Shown: positions 34,601 to 43,337, counted from the stretch's first letter. The stretch: 57,978 nt of DNA from Oscillospiraceae bacterium (GCA_017436575.1 JAFSCU010000023.1:1-57978); one strand, 5' to 3'. Program-made: numbers and translations. Notes: generated by a model from the letters alone, not told the origin.

Positions 34601-35152
34601 TTCGATACTGAAGTTTACTCCAACACAGGTGGTCAGGCTTCTAAAGCTTCTAAACTGGGTCAGGTTGCACAGTTTGCTGCAGCTGGTAAAGCTATCGGCA
34701 AAAAAGACCTTGCTTCCATCGCTATGTCCTACGGTTATGTATACGTAGCACAGATCGGTATGGGCGCTGACATGAACCAGACAGTTAAAGCTATGACAGA
34801 AGCTGAAGCTTACAACGGTCCATCCCTTATCATCGGCTATGCTCCATGTGAAATGCACTCCATCAAAGGCGGCATGACAAACAGCCAGGCTGAAATTAAG
34901 AGAGCTGTTGACACAGGTTACTGGAACCTCTTCAGATACAACCCAGCACTGAAAGCTGAAGGCAAAAACCCATTCTCACTGGATTCTAAAGCACCTAAGG
35001 GCGGTTACCAGGAATTCCTGATGAACGAAGCTCGTTACGCTCGTCTGGCTGCTTCTAACCCAGAAAGAGCTGCTGACCTGTTCGCTAAGAACGAAAAAGC
35101 AGCTATGGACAGATACGACTACCTCAACAGACTTATCGAACTCTACAAGTAA
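31601..35152 (+). CDS. nifJ: Pyruvate:ferredoxin (flavodoxin) oxidoreductase
   Basis: 1183 residues, the single-chain PFOR that oxidises pyruvate with CoA to acetyl-CoA and CO2, reducing ferredoxin; the central energy enzyme of fermenting clostridia. N-terminal pyruvate/thiamine domain (YAFTEVAGIFPITPSSPMAE), two 2x[4Fe-4S] ferredoxin motifs beginning at C700 (CIQCNQCAIVCP) and C756 (CMGCGVCVGVCP), the proximal cluster Cys in SGACAGCVETAYAKL (about 824-838), and the TPP motif GGDGWAYDIGFGGLDHV from about 973. Codon use is strongly biased (GCT/GCA Ala, AAA Lys, CTG/CTC Leu), unlike most neighbours, as expected for one of the most abundant proteins. It consumes the pyruvate made by SdaAA/SdaAB. 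Confidence 0.98.
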   Translation: MARNRISMDGNTAAAHVSYAFTEVAGIFPITPSSPMAEQTDVWSAGGRKNIFGTEAKVVEMQSEAGAAGTVHGSLQAGAFTTTYTASQGLLLMIPNMYKIAGELLPNVIHVSARTVAAHALNIFGDHSDVYACRQTGYAMLAETNQQEIMDLGAVAHLATIEGRVPVLNFFDGFRTSHEIQKIEVWENEDLAEMVNWEAVERFRRNSLNPERPVLRGTAQNGDIFFQAKEASNPFYEAFPAVVEKYMDKVNAKLGTDYKLFNYYGAPDAEKVIIAMGSVVDTAEEVIDYLLAQGEKVGLVKVRLYRPFSAKHLIAAIPATAKKIAVLDRTKEPGALGEPLYLDVVTALALNGEMEGRKVVGGRYGLGSKDTTPACIFAVFNNLDLEEPMNNFSVGIEDDVTNKSLPMPTEVPATANESIVSCKFWGLGGDGTVGANKNSIKIIGDHTDKYVQAYFEYDSKKTNGLTISHLRFGDTRIKSTYYINKADFVACHNPSYILKGFAMVRDCKPGGTFLINCQWSDEELNQHLPAVAKRYIAENNINVYTINAIDLAKEIGMGKRTNTILQSAFFALANILPVDEAVDYMKKAAYKSYSKKGMDIVELNYKAIDLGKDALHKVEIPADWATAVDAPKAEDATVYVSEAQKHFNEKVVTPVNLHNGESLPVSTFVGFEDGTFPLGLSAFEKRGVAVSAPEWKVDNCIQCNQCAIVCPHAAIRPFILTAEEAAAAPAALKGKKAIGKGMEEMTFTMAISPLDCMGCGVCVGVCPAKEKALVMVDQEAMLPQQEVFDWAVKEVAEKELPFNEASVKGSQFKQPLLEFSGACAGCVETAYAKLITQLFGDRMYIANATGCSSIWGGSAPSTPYTMNKEGHGPAWANSLFEDNAEFGLGIYTGQKAIRERLAAKLKELRAVTTSEEKAEAIDEYFATYNDGKANKVATAKLVKVLEASPDCPYCVEVLKDKEYLAKKSIWIFGGDGWAYDIGFGGLDHVIASGEDVNIMVFDTEVYSNTGGQASKASKLGQVAQFAAAGKAIGKKDLASIAMSYGYVYVAQIGMGADMNQTVKAMTEAEAYNGPSLIIGYAPCEMHSIKGGMTNSQAEIKRAVDTGYWNLFRYNPALKAEGKNPFSLDSKAPKGGYQEFLMNEARYARLAASNPERAADLFAKNEKAAMDRYDYLNRLIELYK

Positions 35153-35233
35153 TCTGATTGCTTTTTAGTAGTTTCCGATTGAGTATTGATAGGGTAATCT
35201 CAACATCCATGGGAATAAGCTAAACAAAACAAT

Positions 35234-35267
35234 AAAGGGTACGGTTTTTCCGTACCCTTTTGTTTTG
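35234..35267 (+). terminator. Rho-independent terminator of nifJ
   Basis: AAAGGGTACGG-TTTTT-CCGTACCCTTTTGTTTTG. Confidence 0.92.
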
Positions 35268-35329
35268 TTCGGTGATAACTGACAGTTTATTCAATGGACA
35301 GTTTTGATTATGTTTATCAGCATAGTGAC

Positions 35330-35610
35330 TGATGCCCTCATCAATCCGCCACGCGTAGGGGATGGCCTCCCGGACGTCCCGCAATTTACCACCATGTCAT
35401 TCTGAGGGCGTTGCCCGAAGAATCTTTGTACTGCAAATATTATAAAAAATATAATTCCCGCATTGTACCAGTGCAAAGATCCTTCACTGCGTTCAGAATG
35501 ACAAGACTCGACATTGTGTGTGTTTCGGTACGATGTGGGCATTGTACTCTGCATATTTACTTTTATACCTTGCGTAGGGGCTGATGCCCTCATCAGTCCG
35601 TTTTTAAATA
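35330..35610. repeat. Block of dispersed repeats in inverted order
   Basis: Contains GATGCCCTCATCAATCC, the 30-bp ACGCGTAGGGGATGG element (35351-35380), a reversed ~108-bp unit (35396-35503) running from GTCATTCTGAGGGCG to CGTTCAGAATGACA, GGTACGATGTGGGCATTGTACT and GTAGGGGCTGATGCCCTCATCAG. No gene is seen between 35153 and 35681. Confidence 0.8.
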
Positions 35611-35681
35611 CAGGAAAAGCCTGCTTGCTCATATAGAAAAATGTTGGTATAATTTTAATATGCTATTTTATGGAGAGATAT

Positions 35682-36863
35682 ATGAATTACAGACTGGACA
35701 GATATGGCAACAAAATATCCTTGCTGGGCTTTGGCTGTATGCGCCTGCCGCAAACAGCTGGAATAATCAACAAAGCAGAGGCGGAAAAACAGATTATGGC
35801 CGCTTATAATGCAGGAGTAAATTATTTTGATACAGCTTATATTTACCCTGGCAGCGAATCTGCAATAGGTGAAATATTTGAAAAGAACGGTATAAGAAAA
35901 AACATAAACATAGCTACAAAACTGCCGCATTACCTTATAAAAACCAAGGAAGGGCTGGACAAACTGTTCAATGAAGAACTGAAGCGACTGCATACAGATT
36001 ATATTGATTATTATCTTATGCACATGCTTACAGACCTGCAAAGCTGGGAAAAACTGAAATCCATAGGCATTGTTGAATGGATTGCAGAAAAGAAAGCCAG
36101 TGGTCAGATAAGACAGATTGGTTTTTCATACCACGGCAACAGTGATATGTACTGTAAACTGCTGGATGTGTACGACTGGGATTTTTCTCTTATCCAATAC
36201 AACTATATGGATGAAAACACCCAGGCAGGCCGCAGGGGACTGGAATACTCTGCATCAAAGGGACTGCCTGTGTTTATTATGGAACCTTTGCGCGGCGGAA
36301 AACTGGTGAACAAACTGCCACAGGAAGCCTTGGATGTTTTTGCTTCCCACCCTGTACAGCATACACCTGCACAGTGGGCCTTCAGATGGCTGTTTAACCA
36401 GCAGGCTGTCACCTGTGTGCTGTCCGGTATGAACAGTATGGAAATGGTGCTGGACAATGTGAACACAGCCGCAACCACATCAGTGGGGGATATGACAGAT
36501 GCGGACAACGCTATGCTGCAAAAGGTGGCAGAAGCAATCAATTCAAAAATGAAAGTAGGCTGCACTGCCTGCGGCTATTGTATGCCTTGCCCTGCCGGAG
36601 TTGATATTCCGGGCACATTTGCGGCCTATAACCGCAGATACACAGAAAGCAGATTCCGGGGTTTTATAGAGTATACAATATGCACCGCTCTGAGAAAAGA
36701 TGCTTCATCTGCATCAAAATGTATCGGTTGCGGCAAATGCGAAAGACATTGCCCACAGTCCATTGAAATCAGAAAAGAACTGGAAACATCAGCAAAAGAG
36801 CTGGAAAACCCGGCGTATAAATTTGTTGTAAAAGCTGTGGACAAATTGAAACTGTTCGGATAA
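35682..36863 (+). CDS. Aldo/keto reductase with C-terminal ferredoxin domain
   Basis: 393 residues. The N-terminal TIM barrel (about 1-275) has the AKR motifs FDTAYIYPGSE (Asp and Tyr), IATKLP (Lys) and YLMHML (His). A C-terminal tail adds two Fe-S motifs: CTACGYCMPCPAGVD from C294 and CIGCGKCERHCPQSIEI from C347. This fused form is common in anaerobes and probably links NAD(P)H- and ferredoxin-based redox reactions in the cytoplasm; its substrate is unknown. I choose ATG at 35682, after GGAGAG; a longer form starting four codons earlier puts the ribosome binding site inside the gene. Confidence 0.92.
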   Translation: MNYRLDRYGNKISLLGFGCMRLPQTAGIINKAEAEKQIMAAYNAGVNYFDTAYIYPGSESAIGEIFEKNGIRKNINIATKLPHYLIKTKEGLDKLFNEELKRLHTDYIDYYLMHMLTDLQSWEKLKSIGIVEWIAEKKASGQIRQIGFSYHGNSDMYCKLLDVYDWDFSLIQYNYMDENTQAGRRGLEYSASKGLPVFIMEPLRGGKLVNKLPQEALDVFASHPVQHTPAQWAFRWLFNQQAVTCVLSGMNSMEMVLDNVNTAATTSVGDMTDADNAMLQKVAEAINSKMKVGCTACGYCMPCPAGVDIPGTFAAYNRRYTESRFRGFIEYTICTALRKDASSASKCIGCGKCERHCPQSIEIRKELETSAKELENPAYKFVVKAVDKLKLFG

Positions 36864-36872
36864 TTTATAAAA

Positions 36873-36910
36873 AAAGAAAAGCGGTATTCTGATGAATACC
36901 GCTTTTCTGT
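36873..36910. terminator. Bidirectional terminator
   Basis: AGAAAAGCGGTATTC / GAATACCGCTTTTCT, 15-bp stem between convergent genes. Confidence 0.92.
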
Positions 36911-36920
36911 TGTATTGGGT

Positions 36921-38417
36921 TTAATTTGCTTTGTTTCTGTTTTTCAGCACTGTCAGGATTACAAACAGTGTTACAACTGCACTGCCGAATACTGCAAACC
37001 AGTTCTGTACAAAACCTGCCACTGAGTAACCTACCAGACAGGATGCTGCAACTACCATTGCATAAGGCATCTGTGTGGAAACATGGTTTACGTGGTTGCA
37101 CTGTGCACCGGCACTGGCCATAATTGTTGTGTCAGAGATAGGTGAAATGTGGTCGCCACATACAGCACCGGCCAGAACAGCAGCGATTGCAATAACCAGC
37201 AGTGGGCTGCCTTCAGGGAAGATTTCTGTGGCGATAGGAATAAGAATAGAGAATGTGCCCCAGCTGGTACCTGTAGCAAATGCCAGACCTGTTGCGATAA
37301 CAAACAGCACAACAGGGAAAATACCAACAGAGATTGAACTGCCTTCAAGCGCTGTTTCAACAAATGTGCCTGCAGCCAGCATATCAGAGCAGAAACCGCC
37401 CAGTGTCCATGCCAGAATAAGAATGATGATAGCGCTTACCATCATCTGGAAACCTTCAGGAATGCATTCTGCAAATTCTTTGAAAGTAATAACTTTTCTT
37501 GGAATATACAGCAGGAATGTAAATACCAGTGAAATAAATGAGCCAAGTACCAGACCCATTGATGCATCACAGTTGGCAAAAGCTGTGATAAAGTCTGTGC
37601 CGTCAAAGAAACCGCCTGTATAAACCATACATGTGATACAGGAACCAATCAGAAACAGCACAGGCAGTACCAGGTCAATAACCTTGCCTTTGCCGCTTAC
37701 AGGTAGTTCTCTTTCGCTGTGGTATTCAGATGAACCGCTGTGCAGGTCGCCTGTGGTTTTTGCGTTGTGTTCATATCTTGCCATAGGGCCAAAGTCAAAA
37801 TCACTGTATGCCATATAAACAACCATCATAATTGTCAGCAGAGCGTACAGGTTGAATGGGATTGTCTGTAAAAACAGTGAGAAACCGTCACCGCTGGTGT
37901 AACCTGAAACTGCTGCAGCCCAGGAAGAAATAGGTGCGATGATACAGATAGGTGCGGCTGTGGCATCGATAATGTATGCCAGCTTTGCACGGGAAATGTT
38001 GAATCTGTCAGTTACAGGGCGCATTACGCTGCCAACTGTAAGGCAGTTGAAGTAGTCGTCAACAAAAATCAGAGCGCCCAGACCAAATGTGGACAGCAAT
38101 GCACCACGGCGGCTGGTAATCTTTTTGTTTGCCCATTCACCATAAGCGGCAGACCCGCCGGCTCTTGTCATCAGGGCAACCATAATGCCCAGGAAAACCA
38201 GGAAAATCAGGATGCCGATGTTCCAGGCGTCGCCCAGTTTGGAAATCATAACTTCAAAAATAGCTTCTGTTGTGGCAACAGGTGAAAAATTTGCATACAG
38301 CAAAGCAGCTGAAAGTATGCCGATGAAAAGTGACATATACACTTCTTTTGTAATCAATGCCAGAGCAATGGCAATGATTGGTGGTACCAATGACCAGAAT
38401 GTTCCTACGAAATTCAT
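36921..38417 (-). CDS. NhaC-family transporter, predicted lysine importer
   Basis: 498 residues, about twelve membrane helices, Na+/H+ antiporter NhaC superfamily. Recognisable blocks include IFVDDYFNCLTVGSVMRPV (about 115-133) and GTSWGTFSILIPIATEIFP (about 392-410). The coding region follows a complete lysine riboswitch and its terminator, and comparative genomics has linked riboswitch-controlled NhaC-family proteins in Firmicutes to lysine uptake (named LysW there). I therefore predict Na+- or H+-coupled lysine transport rather than pH control; the family alone would not tell these apart. ATG at 38417 follows AAAGGAG. Confidence 0.88.
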   Translation of the reverse strand: MNFVGTFWSLVPPIIAIALALITKEVYMSLFIGILSAALLYANFSPVATTEAIFEVMISKLGDAWNIGILIFLVFLGIMVALMTRAGGSAAYGEWANKKITSRRGALLSTFGLGALIFVDDYFNCLTVGSVMRPVTDRFNISRAKLAYIIDATAAPICIIAPISSWAAAVSGYTSGDGFSLFLQTIPFNLYALLTIMMVVYMAYSDFDFGPMARYEHNAKTTGDLHSGSSEYHSERELPVSGKGKVIDLVLPVLFLIGSCITCMVYTGGFFDGTDFITAFANCDASMGLVLGSFISLVFTFLLYIPRKVITFKEFAECIPEGFQMMVSAIIILILAWTLGGFCSDMLAAGTFVETALEGSSISVGIFPVVLFVIATGLAFATGTSWGTFSILIPIATEIFPEGSPLLVIAIAAVLAGAVCGDHISPISDTTIMASAGAQCNHVNHVSTQMPYAMVVAASCLVGYSVAGFVQNWFAVFGSAVVTLFVILTVLKNRNKAN

Positions 38418-38472
38418 AAATTTCTCCTTTAATAAAATATATTTATGAATAAAGCCGCGATAGCTTAAAGTT

Positions 38473-38506
38473 AAAAAAATATGGTGCGCAAAGAATGCAC
38501 ACCATA
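38473..38506 (-). terminator. Regulatory terminator of the lysine riboswitch
   Basis: Minus strand TATGGTGTGC / GCGCACCATA stem followed by TTTTTTT, between aptamer and gene. It is the transcription-attenuation element. Confidence 0.88.
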
Positions 38507-38536
38507 GCCAATAAAACCCATACGGGTTTGTATTAA

Positions 38537-38709
38537 AACTTTAGATAGCACTCCACTTTCGTGACAGTCCGTTACATATTCTGCAACAGCCCAGCCTCCG
38601 CCGGTTAATAGGCCCGGTCGGCAACTTCGGCACAGCACCCCTTTCACCTTTCCGCCTTTACGGTTTTACAAAGGTTACTATTGAGCTATGCTCCTCTATC
38701 GAAACTTTA
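38537..38709 (-). ncRNA. Lysine riboswitch (L-box) aptamer
   Basis: Read on the minus strand the leader has the class's conserved order: AAAGTTTCGATAGAGGAGC (P1 and its junction), AGTAACC, a run of GGAAAGGTGAAAGGGG, GCCGAAGTTGCC, CTGGGCTG and the 3' end ACTGTCACGAAAGTGGAG followed by GCTATCTAAAGTTT closing P1. Lysine binding should stabilise P1 and allow the downstream terminator to form, switching off the NhaC-family transporter. Confidence 0.95.
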
Positions 38710-38721
38710 TTGTATGCAGGG

Positions 38722-38750
38722 ATTGTATCACAGCAAACTGCCAATGTCAA
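38722..38750 (-). promoter_or_regulatory. Sigma-A promoter of the lysine riboswitch
   Basis: Minus strand TTGACA, 17 bp, TACAAT; transcription starts about 5-10 bases before the aptamer. Confidence 0.8.
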
Positions 38751-38855
38751 CACATTTGGTTGTTTCTGCCATACACATTGGCTGACTGAACAATAAAATG
38801 ATATAAAACCAGCCTTAATTGTCATTTGTTACAAAAAAGACGGCTTGACATACCC

Positions 38856-38882
38856 AACAAAAAAGCGGAGCCGTTGCTCCGC
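38856..38882 (-). terminator. Terminator of the ireB operon
   Basis: GCGGAGC-CGTT-GCTCCGC with a T-run on the minus strand. Confidence 0.82.
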
Positions 38883-38894
38883 CTTGTTGTTACA

Positions 38895-39173
38895 TTATTT
38901 AGACATTTCAGCCTGCAGCCACACTGCACCTACATCCAGTGCATTGTACAGACCGTTTTTGATACCCTGTTTTTTCATTCTCTGAATAGGGTCAAGTGTT
39001 GTGTCTGTGGAAATTAAAGAAACATGTATCTTGTCAGATACTGTCTGGCCGCCTACCTCTTTTGTACTGAGAACCTTCAGATACACAATAACAGGTGCAT
39101 CAGGGTTGCCATAGTACATTTCATCGCCGCTGCGTACCAGTGGTAAACCTTTGTAAGTCATGCCCATGGGCAA
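38895..39173 (-). CDS. Small conserved-looking protein of unknown function
   Basis: 92 residues, family not recognised. No membrane segment; beta-rich N-terminal half (YKGLPLVRSGDEMYYG, APVIVYLKVLSTKEV) and a helical C-terminus ending AVWLQAEMSK. ATG at 39173 has AAGGAGG upstream. It lies 26 bp downstream of the ireB-like gene on the same strand and before a shared terminator, so both are probably one operon, which may hint at a role near the IreK/IreB kinase pathway; that is only a neighbourhood argument. Confidence 0.78.
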   Translation of the reverse strand: MPMGMTYKGLPLVRSGDEMYYGNPDAPVIVYLKVLSTKEVGGQTVSDKIHVSLISTDTTLDPIQRMKKQGIKNGLYNALDVGAVWLQAEMSK

Positions 39174-39199
39174 TACCTCCTTGAATTTACTCAGGGAGA

Positions 39200-39439
39200 C
39201 TATGCGAGATAATTTTTCAGAAGGCTCTGCAGAATATCATCCCTGTCCAGCTTTCTGATTTTGTTTCTTGCTCCCTGGTGTGTAGTGATGTAGGTTGGAT
39301 CTTCTGACAGAATGTAACCCACAATCTGATTGATAGGGTTATATCCCTTTTCCTGCAAAGCATCATACACTTCCTTCAAAGTCTGTCTGATTTCTTCGTC
39401 TCTTTCGTTGTAAATTGAAAAAATAGTGGTTTCGCTCAT
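39200..39439 (-). CDS. ireB: IreB family regulatory phosphoprotein (UPF0297)
   Basis: 79 residues, the UPF0297/IreB family, which in Enterococcus is a small phosphoprotein target of the PASTA kinase IreK and acts as a negative regulator of cephalosporin resistance. The family core [31 protein letters not shown] (about 22-52) and the ending [22 protein letters not shown] are clear. Start ATG at 39439 follows GGAGGG. Usually this gene lies next to ruvX/yqgF and DUF1292 genes; here it is instead followed by an unknown 92-residue protein. Confidence 0.93.
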   Translation of the reverse strand: MSETTIFSIYNERDEEIRQTLKEVYDALQEKGYNPINQIVGYILSEDPTYITTHQGARNKIRKLDRDDILQSLLKNYLA

Positions 39440-39608
39440 CCTACACCCTCCTTTATACTAATACTATTGTACAGTAAAAATGTGAACAATTCAAGTATAA
39501 AAACCATCTTATTGAATATATGTCATTTTTCGGCAGAGCAAGGTAAAAAAGGGCATGGCTTTTTGGGGGATAAAAAATCTGCAGAACAGCCAAATTATTG
39601 CCAATTAA

Positions 39609-39637
39609 TTGACAATCTAACAGTGTAAATGTATAAT
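39609..39637 (+). promoter_or_regulatory. Sigma-A promoter of pheST
   Basis: TTGACA, 17 bp, TATAAT, giving a leader of about 110 nt. The leader has small hairpins (CAGCA/TGCTG, GCCGGC) but no T-box sequence. Confidence 0.8.
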
Positions 39638-39755
39638 ATTATATTACATAGAAATACTTTTTTTAAATATACAGCAGTGTTGCTGACTGGCCGGCAATGT
39701 AGAGAGAGGCGCCGTCATACAGAAAAACTGCTTTGAAAAAGTGGAGGATACAATT

Positions 39756-40793
39756 ATGAAAGAAAAACTGGAAGCTCTGCTTAGCGAAGGCATTTCACGG
39801 GTAAATGCTGCTAAAACAGAGGCTGAACTGCAGGAAGTTAAAGGCAGCCTGCTGGGCAAACAGGGCTCTGTAACCCTGCTGATGAAAGAAATGTCCAAAC
39901 TGCCAAAAGAAGAACGTCCTGCTGCCGGTCAGCTTATCAACCGGACAAAAAATCAGCTCAGTGAACTGATTGATGCAAGAAGAGAAGAACTGAAGCTGAA
40001 AGCCAGTGAAGTTGCAGCTGACTTTGACGTTACTGTGCCTGGTCTGGCACCTATCAGCGGTGGTCTGCACCCAATTATGCAGATGTGCTATGACCTGAAC
40101 GACGCTTTCCGCTCAATGGGTTTTGAAGTGTTTGAAGCTACAGATATTTCAAGTGAATATTATTCATTTGACAACCTTAACTTCCCACCAAACCATCCTG
40201 CAAGAGAAAGCATGGATACATATTGGCTGGAAGGCCACGACAGCGGCGAAAGCTGGGACAAACTGTGTCTGCGTCCACACCTGACAGGTGACAGTGTGCG
40301 CTACCTCCAGACACACAAACCTCCATACCGCTTTGTTTACCCAGGCCGCGTATACCGCAACGAAACTACTGACGCACGTCACGAAAGAGCATTCTTCCAG
40401 TACGAAGCACTTATCGTTGACAAAGACTTTACATTTACAGCCGGCAAGGTTATGATTCAGACAATTCTGTCAAAAGTTTTTGGCAGAGAGGTTAAAATCA
40501 GAATGCGCTCCGGTTTCTTCCCATTTGTTGAACCAGGTTACGAAATCGATATGGAATGTCTGGTTTGTGGCGGCAAAGGCTGCAGCGTTTGCAAACAGGT
40601 AGGTTGGATCGAAGTTATGCCAGGTGGCACACCACATCCAAATGTACTGCGTGCTGCCGGTCTTGACCCGGACGAATATACAGGCTTCTATGTAAACATC
40701 GGTCTGGACAGACTGGTTATGATGCGCTATGGCGTTGATGATGTTCGTCTGTTCAACTCAGCAGACCTGAGATTCCTGGAACAGTTCAGATAA
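39756..40793 (+). CDS. pheS: Phenylalanyl-tRNA synthetase, alpha subunit
   Basis: 345 residues, normal for the bacterial alpha chain, which carries the class II catalytic core of the (alpha-beta)2 enzyme. The N-terminal coiled coil (about 1-90) is followed by the core from HPIMQMCYDLNDAF; motif 2 lies around the YRNETTDARHERAFFQYEAL block (near 203-222), and motif 3 in NIGLDRLVMMRYGVDDVR near the end. I use ATG at 39756 after GGAGG; the in-frame GTG at 39741 lies within the ribosome binding site. pheT follows 14 bp later. Confidence 0.97.
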   Translation: MKEKLEALLSEGISRVNAAKTEAELQEVKGSLLGKQGSVTLLMKEMSKLPKEERPAAGQLINRTKNQLSELIDARREELKLKASEVAADFDVTVPGLAPISGGLHPIMQMCYDLNDAFRSMGFEVFEATDISSEYYSFDNLNFPPNHPARESMDTYWLEGHDSGESWDKLCLRPHLTGDSVRYLQTHKPPYRFVYPGRVYRNETTDARHERAFFQYEALIVDKDFTFTAGKVMIQTILSKVFGREVKIRMRSGFFPFVEPGYEIDMECLVCGGKGCSVCKQVGWIEVMPGGTPHPNVLRAAGLDPDEYTGFYVNIGLDRLVMMRYGVDDVRLFNSADLRFLEQFR

Positions 40794-40807
40794 GGAGGTA
40801 AAACACA

Positions 40808-43246
40808 ATGTTAGTATCATTAAACTGGATTAAAGATTATGTAAAACTTCCTGCTGACATGGACCTGAGAAAGCTGGCTTATGACCTGACAATGTCAACT
40901 GTTGAAGTAGAAGATGTTGTGGAACTGGCTAAAAACTTTGAAGGCATCGTAGTAGGTGAAATCAAGGAAGTTCTGCCACATCCAAATGCAGACAAATTGC
41001 GTGTTTGCAATACAGATATCGGTGGCGGCGAAATCAAACAGATTGTTTGCGGCGGCGCTAACCTGGAAGTTGGCCAGAAAGTTGCAGTTGCACTGCCTGG
41101 CGCAATGGTAAAATGGCACGGTGAAGGTGACCTGGTGGAAATCAAGGCATCAAAACTGCGCGGTGTGGAAAGCTACGGTATGATTTGTGCTTCCACAGAA
41201 ATCGGTCTTGGCGATTTGATGCCATGTGAAGAACACGAAATAATGAATCTGAACGCATTTGACTGCGTTGCAGGTGACAATCTGGCAAAAGCACTGAATC
41301 TGGACGACGTTATCCTTGAAATCGACAATAAATCCATGACAAACCGTCCTGACCTGTGGGGTCATTACGGTATCGCCAGAGAAATCGCTACACTTTATGA
41401 CCTGCCACTGGAACCAATTGCAAAATTTGTTCCACAGGTTGAAGGCGGTGTGGATGTTAGAATCGGCAACAGCGAAAGATGCCGCCGTTTCACAGCTACT
41501 AAAATTGAAAACGTATATGTAAAAGAATCACCATTTGAAATCAAGTCTCGTCTGTGGAGAGTAGGCCAGAGACCAATCAATGCACTGGTTGATATTACAA
41601 ACTATGCAATGATGGCATCCGGTCAGCCTTCACACGCTTATGACCTGAATCATATCGTTGACTTTATCGAAGCAAGAAATGCCAAAGAAGGCGAAGTTCT
41701 GAATCTGCTTAACGGCGAAGAACTGAAACTGAATCCGGATGACCTGGTAATTGCTGACGCAACAGGCCCTGTAGGCCTGGCTGGTGTTATGGGTGGCGCA
41801 AAAGATTCCATCCTGCCAGAAACAACAGAAGTTCTGCTGGAAATTGCAAACTTTGAATCAATGGGTGTTCGCAGAACAAGCCAGCGCTATGATGTGCGTA
41901 CAGATGCTTCTTCCAGATATGAAAAAGCCATTGACCCTGAAAGAGTAGAAATGGGCTTCAATATGGCTATGGCACTGTTTGCACAGCTATACCCTGAAAT
42001 GAAAGTTACAGCATTTGTGGACCAGTACCCAACACCTATCGAAAAACCAGTTATTGATGTAAGCCTTAACTGGCTGGAAAGACGTCTGGGCCAGAGATTC
42101 CCTAACGAATACATCGAAAACAAACTTTCCAGAATGGGCTTTGATGTAACTATCGACGGCGACAATCTCCATGTTGTTACACCTTCATGGCGTGCAACAG
42201 GCGATATCTCTGAAAGAGCTGACATTATGGAAGAAATCGCCAGAATTTATGGCTACGACAATATTCAGGCAACAAAAATCACAACTACTTTTGAAGCTGC
42301 AATCAACCAGCTGGACTTTGACCTTTCCAGAAAAATCAAAGAATATCTGGCTTTCCGTTGCAATATGCAGGAAGTATTCACATATCCTTGGATGAACGAC
42401 AAAACAGTGGAAGCAATTATGGGCACAACAGATGGTCTGCTGAAACTGTCTACTCCTCCATCACCAACAGAAAAATTCATCCGTTGCTCTATTCTGCCAA
42501 ACATCTGTGATACAGTGGCTAAAAACGAACGTTTCTATACAGACTTTGCAGTGTTTGAAGAAGCACAGACATATCTGGACAGAGACTATGTAAGTAACTA
42601 CGATGAAAAAGAAAAAATTCCACATTACACAAAAGCTATCGGCGGTGCTTTCACAGGCAATGCAAATGACATTGTTGGTTTGTTCCGCAAAGCCAAAGGT
42701 GTGCTGGAAATGATGCCAAGATACACACACATGGAAGGTTTTACATTCAGAAAAGATGAAAAACCTGTATGGGCAGACAACACTGTATGGCTGAACATCT
42801 ATGTTGGCGATGAAAAAGTGGGCGATATGGGTCTGCTGGCCAAAAAGCCATCTATGGAATGTGGCATCAAAAATCTGGCTGCTATCCTGTTTGAACTGGA
42901 TTTCTACAAACTGGTTCCATTCAAATCAAGAACAAACGAATTCAAGCATCTGCCTGAATTCCCAGAAAACAACTACGATATTTCACTGCTCTTTGATGTT
43001 GATACAAAGTGGGAAAAAATCTATGCAGAAATAATGAGAAAAGCAAAATCAGAAAAACTGATTAAAGCTGCTTATTTCGTAGATGAATATCGTGGCAAAC
43101 AGATTCCACAGGGCAAAAAATCTGTTACTATCCGTCTGGTTATCGGTTCAGATACAAAAACTCTTACTTCTGAACAGATTGAAAAAGTAGCTGCAACAGT
43201 TACAAAAACACTGGAACACACTGCAGGTGCACAGACAAGATTTTAA
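40808..43246 (+). CDS. pheT: Phenylalanyl-tRNA synthetase, beta subunit
   Basis: 812 residues. N-terminal tRNA-binding OB domain (HPNADKLRVCNTDIGG...VCGGANLEVGQKV, about 58-98), B3/B4 editing domain in the middle (about 215-390), the B5 domain (about 405-475), the catalytic-like core, and the C-terminal anticodon-binding FDX domain with FKHLPEFPENNYDISLLFD and the RGKQIPQGKKSVTIRL ending. ATG at 40808 follows AAGGAGG. Second gene of the pheST operon, closed by a strong terminator. Confidence 0.97.
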   Translation: MLVSLNWIKDYVKLPADMDLRKLAYDLTMSTVEVEDVVELAKNFEGIVVGEIKEVLPHPNADKLRVCNTDIGGGEIKQIVCGGANLEVGQKVAVALPGAMVKWHGEGDLVEIKASKLRGVESYGMICASTEIGLGDLMPCEEHEIMNLNAFDCVAGDNLAKALNLDDVILEIDNKSMTNRPDLWGHYGIAREIATLYDLPLEPIAKFVPQVEGGVDVRIGNSERCRRFTATKIENVYVKESPFEIKSRLWRVGQRPINALVDITNYAMMASGQPSHAYDLNHIVDFIEARNAKEGEVLNLLNGEELKLNPDDLVIADATGPVGLAGVMGGAKDSILPETTEVLLEIANFESMGVRRTSQRYDVRTDASSRYEKAIDPERVEMGFNMAMALFAQLYPEMKVTAFVDQYPTPIEKPVIDVSLNWLERRLGQRFPNEYIENKLSRMGFDVTIDGDNLHVVTPSWRATGDISERADIMEEIARIYGYDNIQATKITTTFEAAINQLDFDLSRKIKEYLAFRCNMQEVFTYPWMNDKTVEAIMGTTDGLLKLSTPPSPTEKFIRCSILPNICDTVAKNERFYTDFAVFEEAQTYLDRDYVSNYDEKEKIPHYTKAIGGAFTGNANDIVGLFRKAKGVLEMMPRYTHMEGFTFRKDEKPVWADNTVWLNIYVGDEKVGDMGLLAKKPSMECGIKNLAAILFELDFYKLVPFKSRTNEFKHLPEFPENNYDISLLFDVDTKWEKIYAEIMRKAKSEKLIKAAYFVDEYRGKQIPQGKKSVTIRLVIGSDTKTLTSEQIEKVAATVTKTLEHTAGAQTRF

Positions 43247-43261
43247 TTGAATATGTTTTTG

Positions 43262-43291
43262 AAAAGGCTGCCGTCAGGCAGCCTTTTTGTT
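43262..43291 (+). terminator. Rho-independent terminator of pheST
   Basis: AAAAGGCTGCC-GTCA-GGCAGCCTTTTTG. Confidence 0.92.
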
Positions 43292-43337
43292 TTGCCTGTT
43301 TTTAAAAGGATTATAAGAAAACCTGAGTTACACCTCA

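Noticed and set aside
39638-39755. Possible T-box leader before pheST
   Set aside because: About 110 nt with small hairpins only; no T-box core or attenuator.
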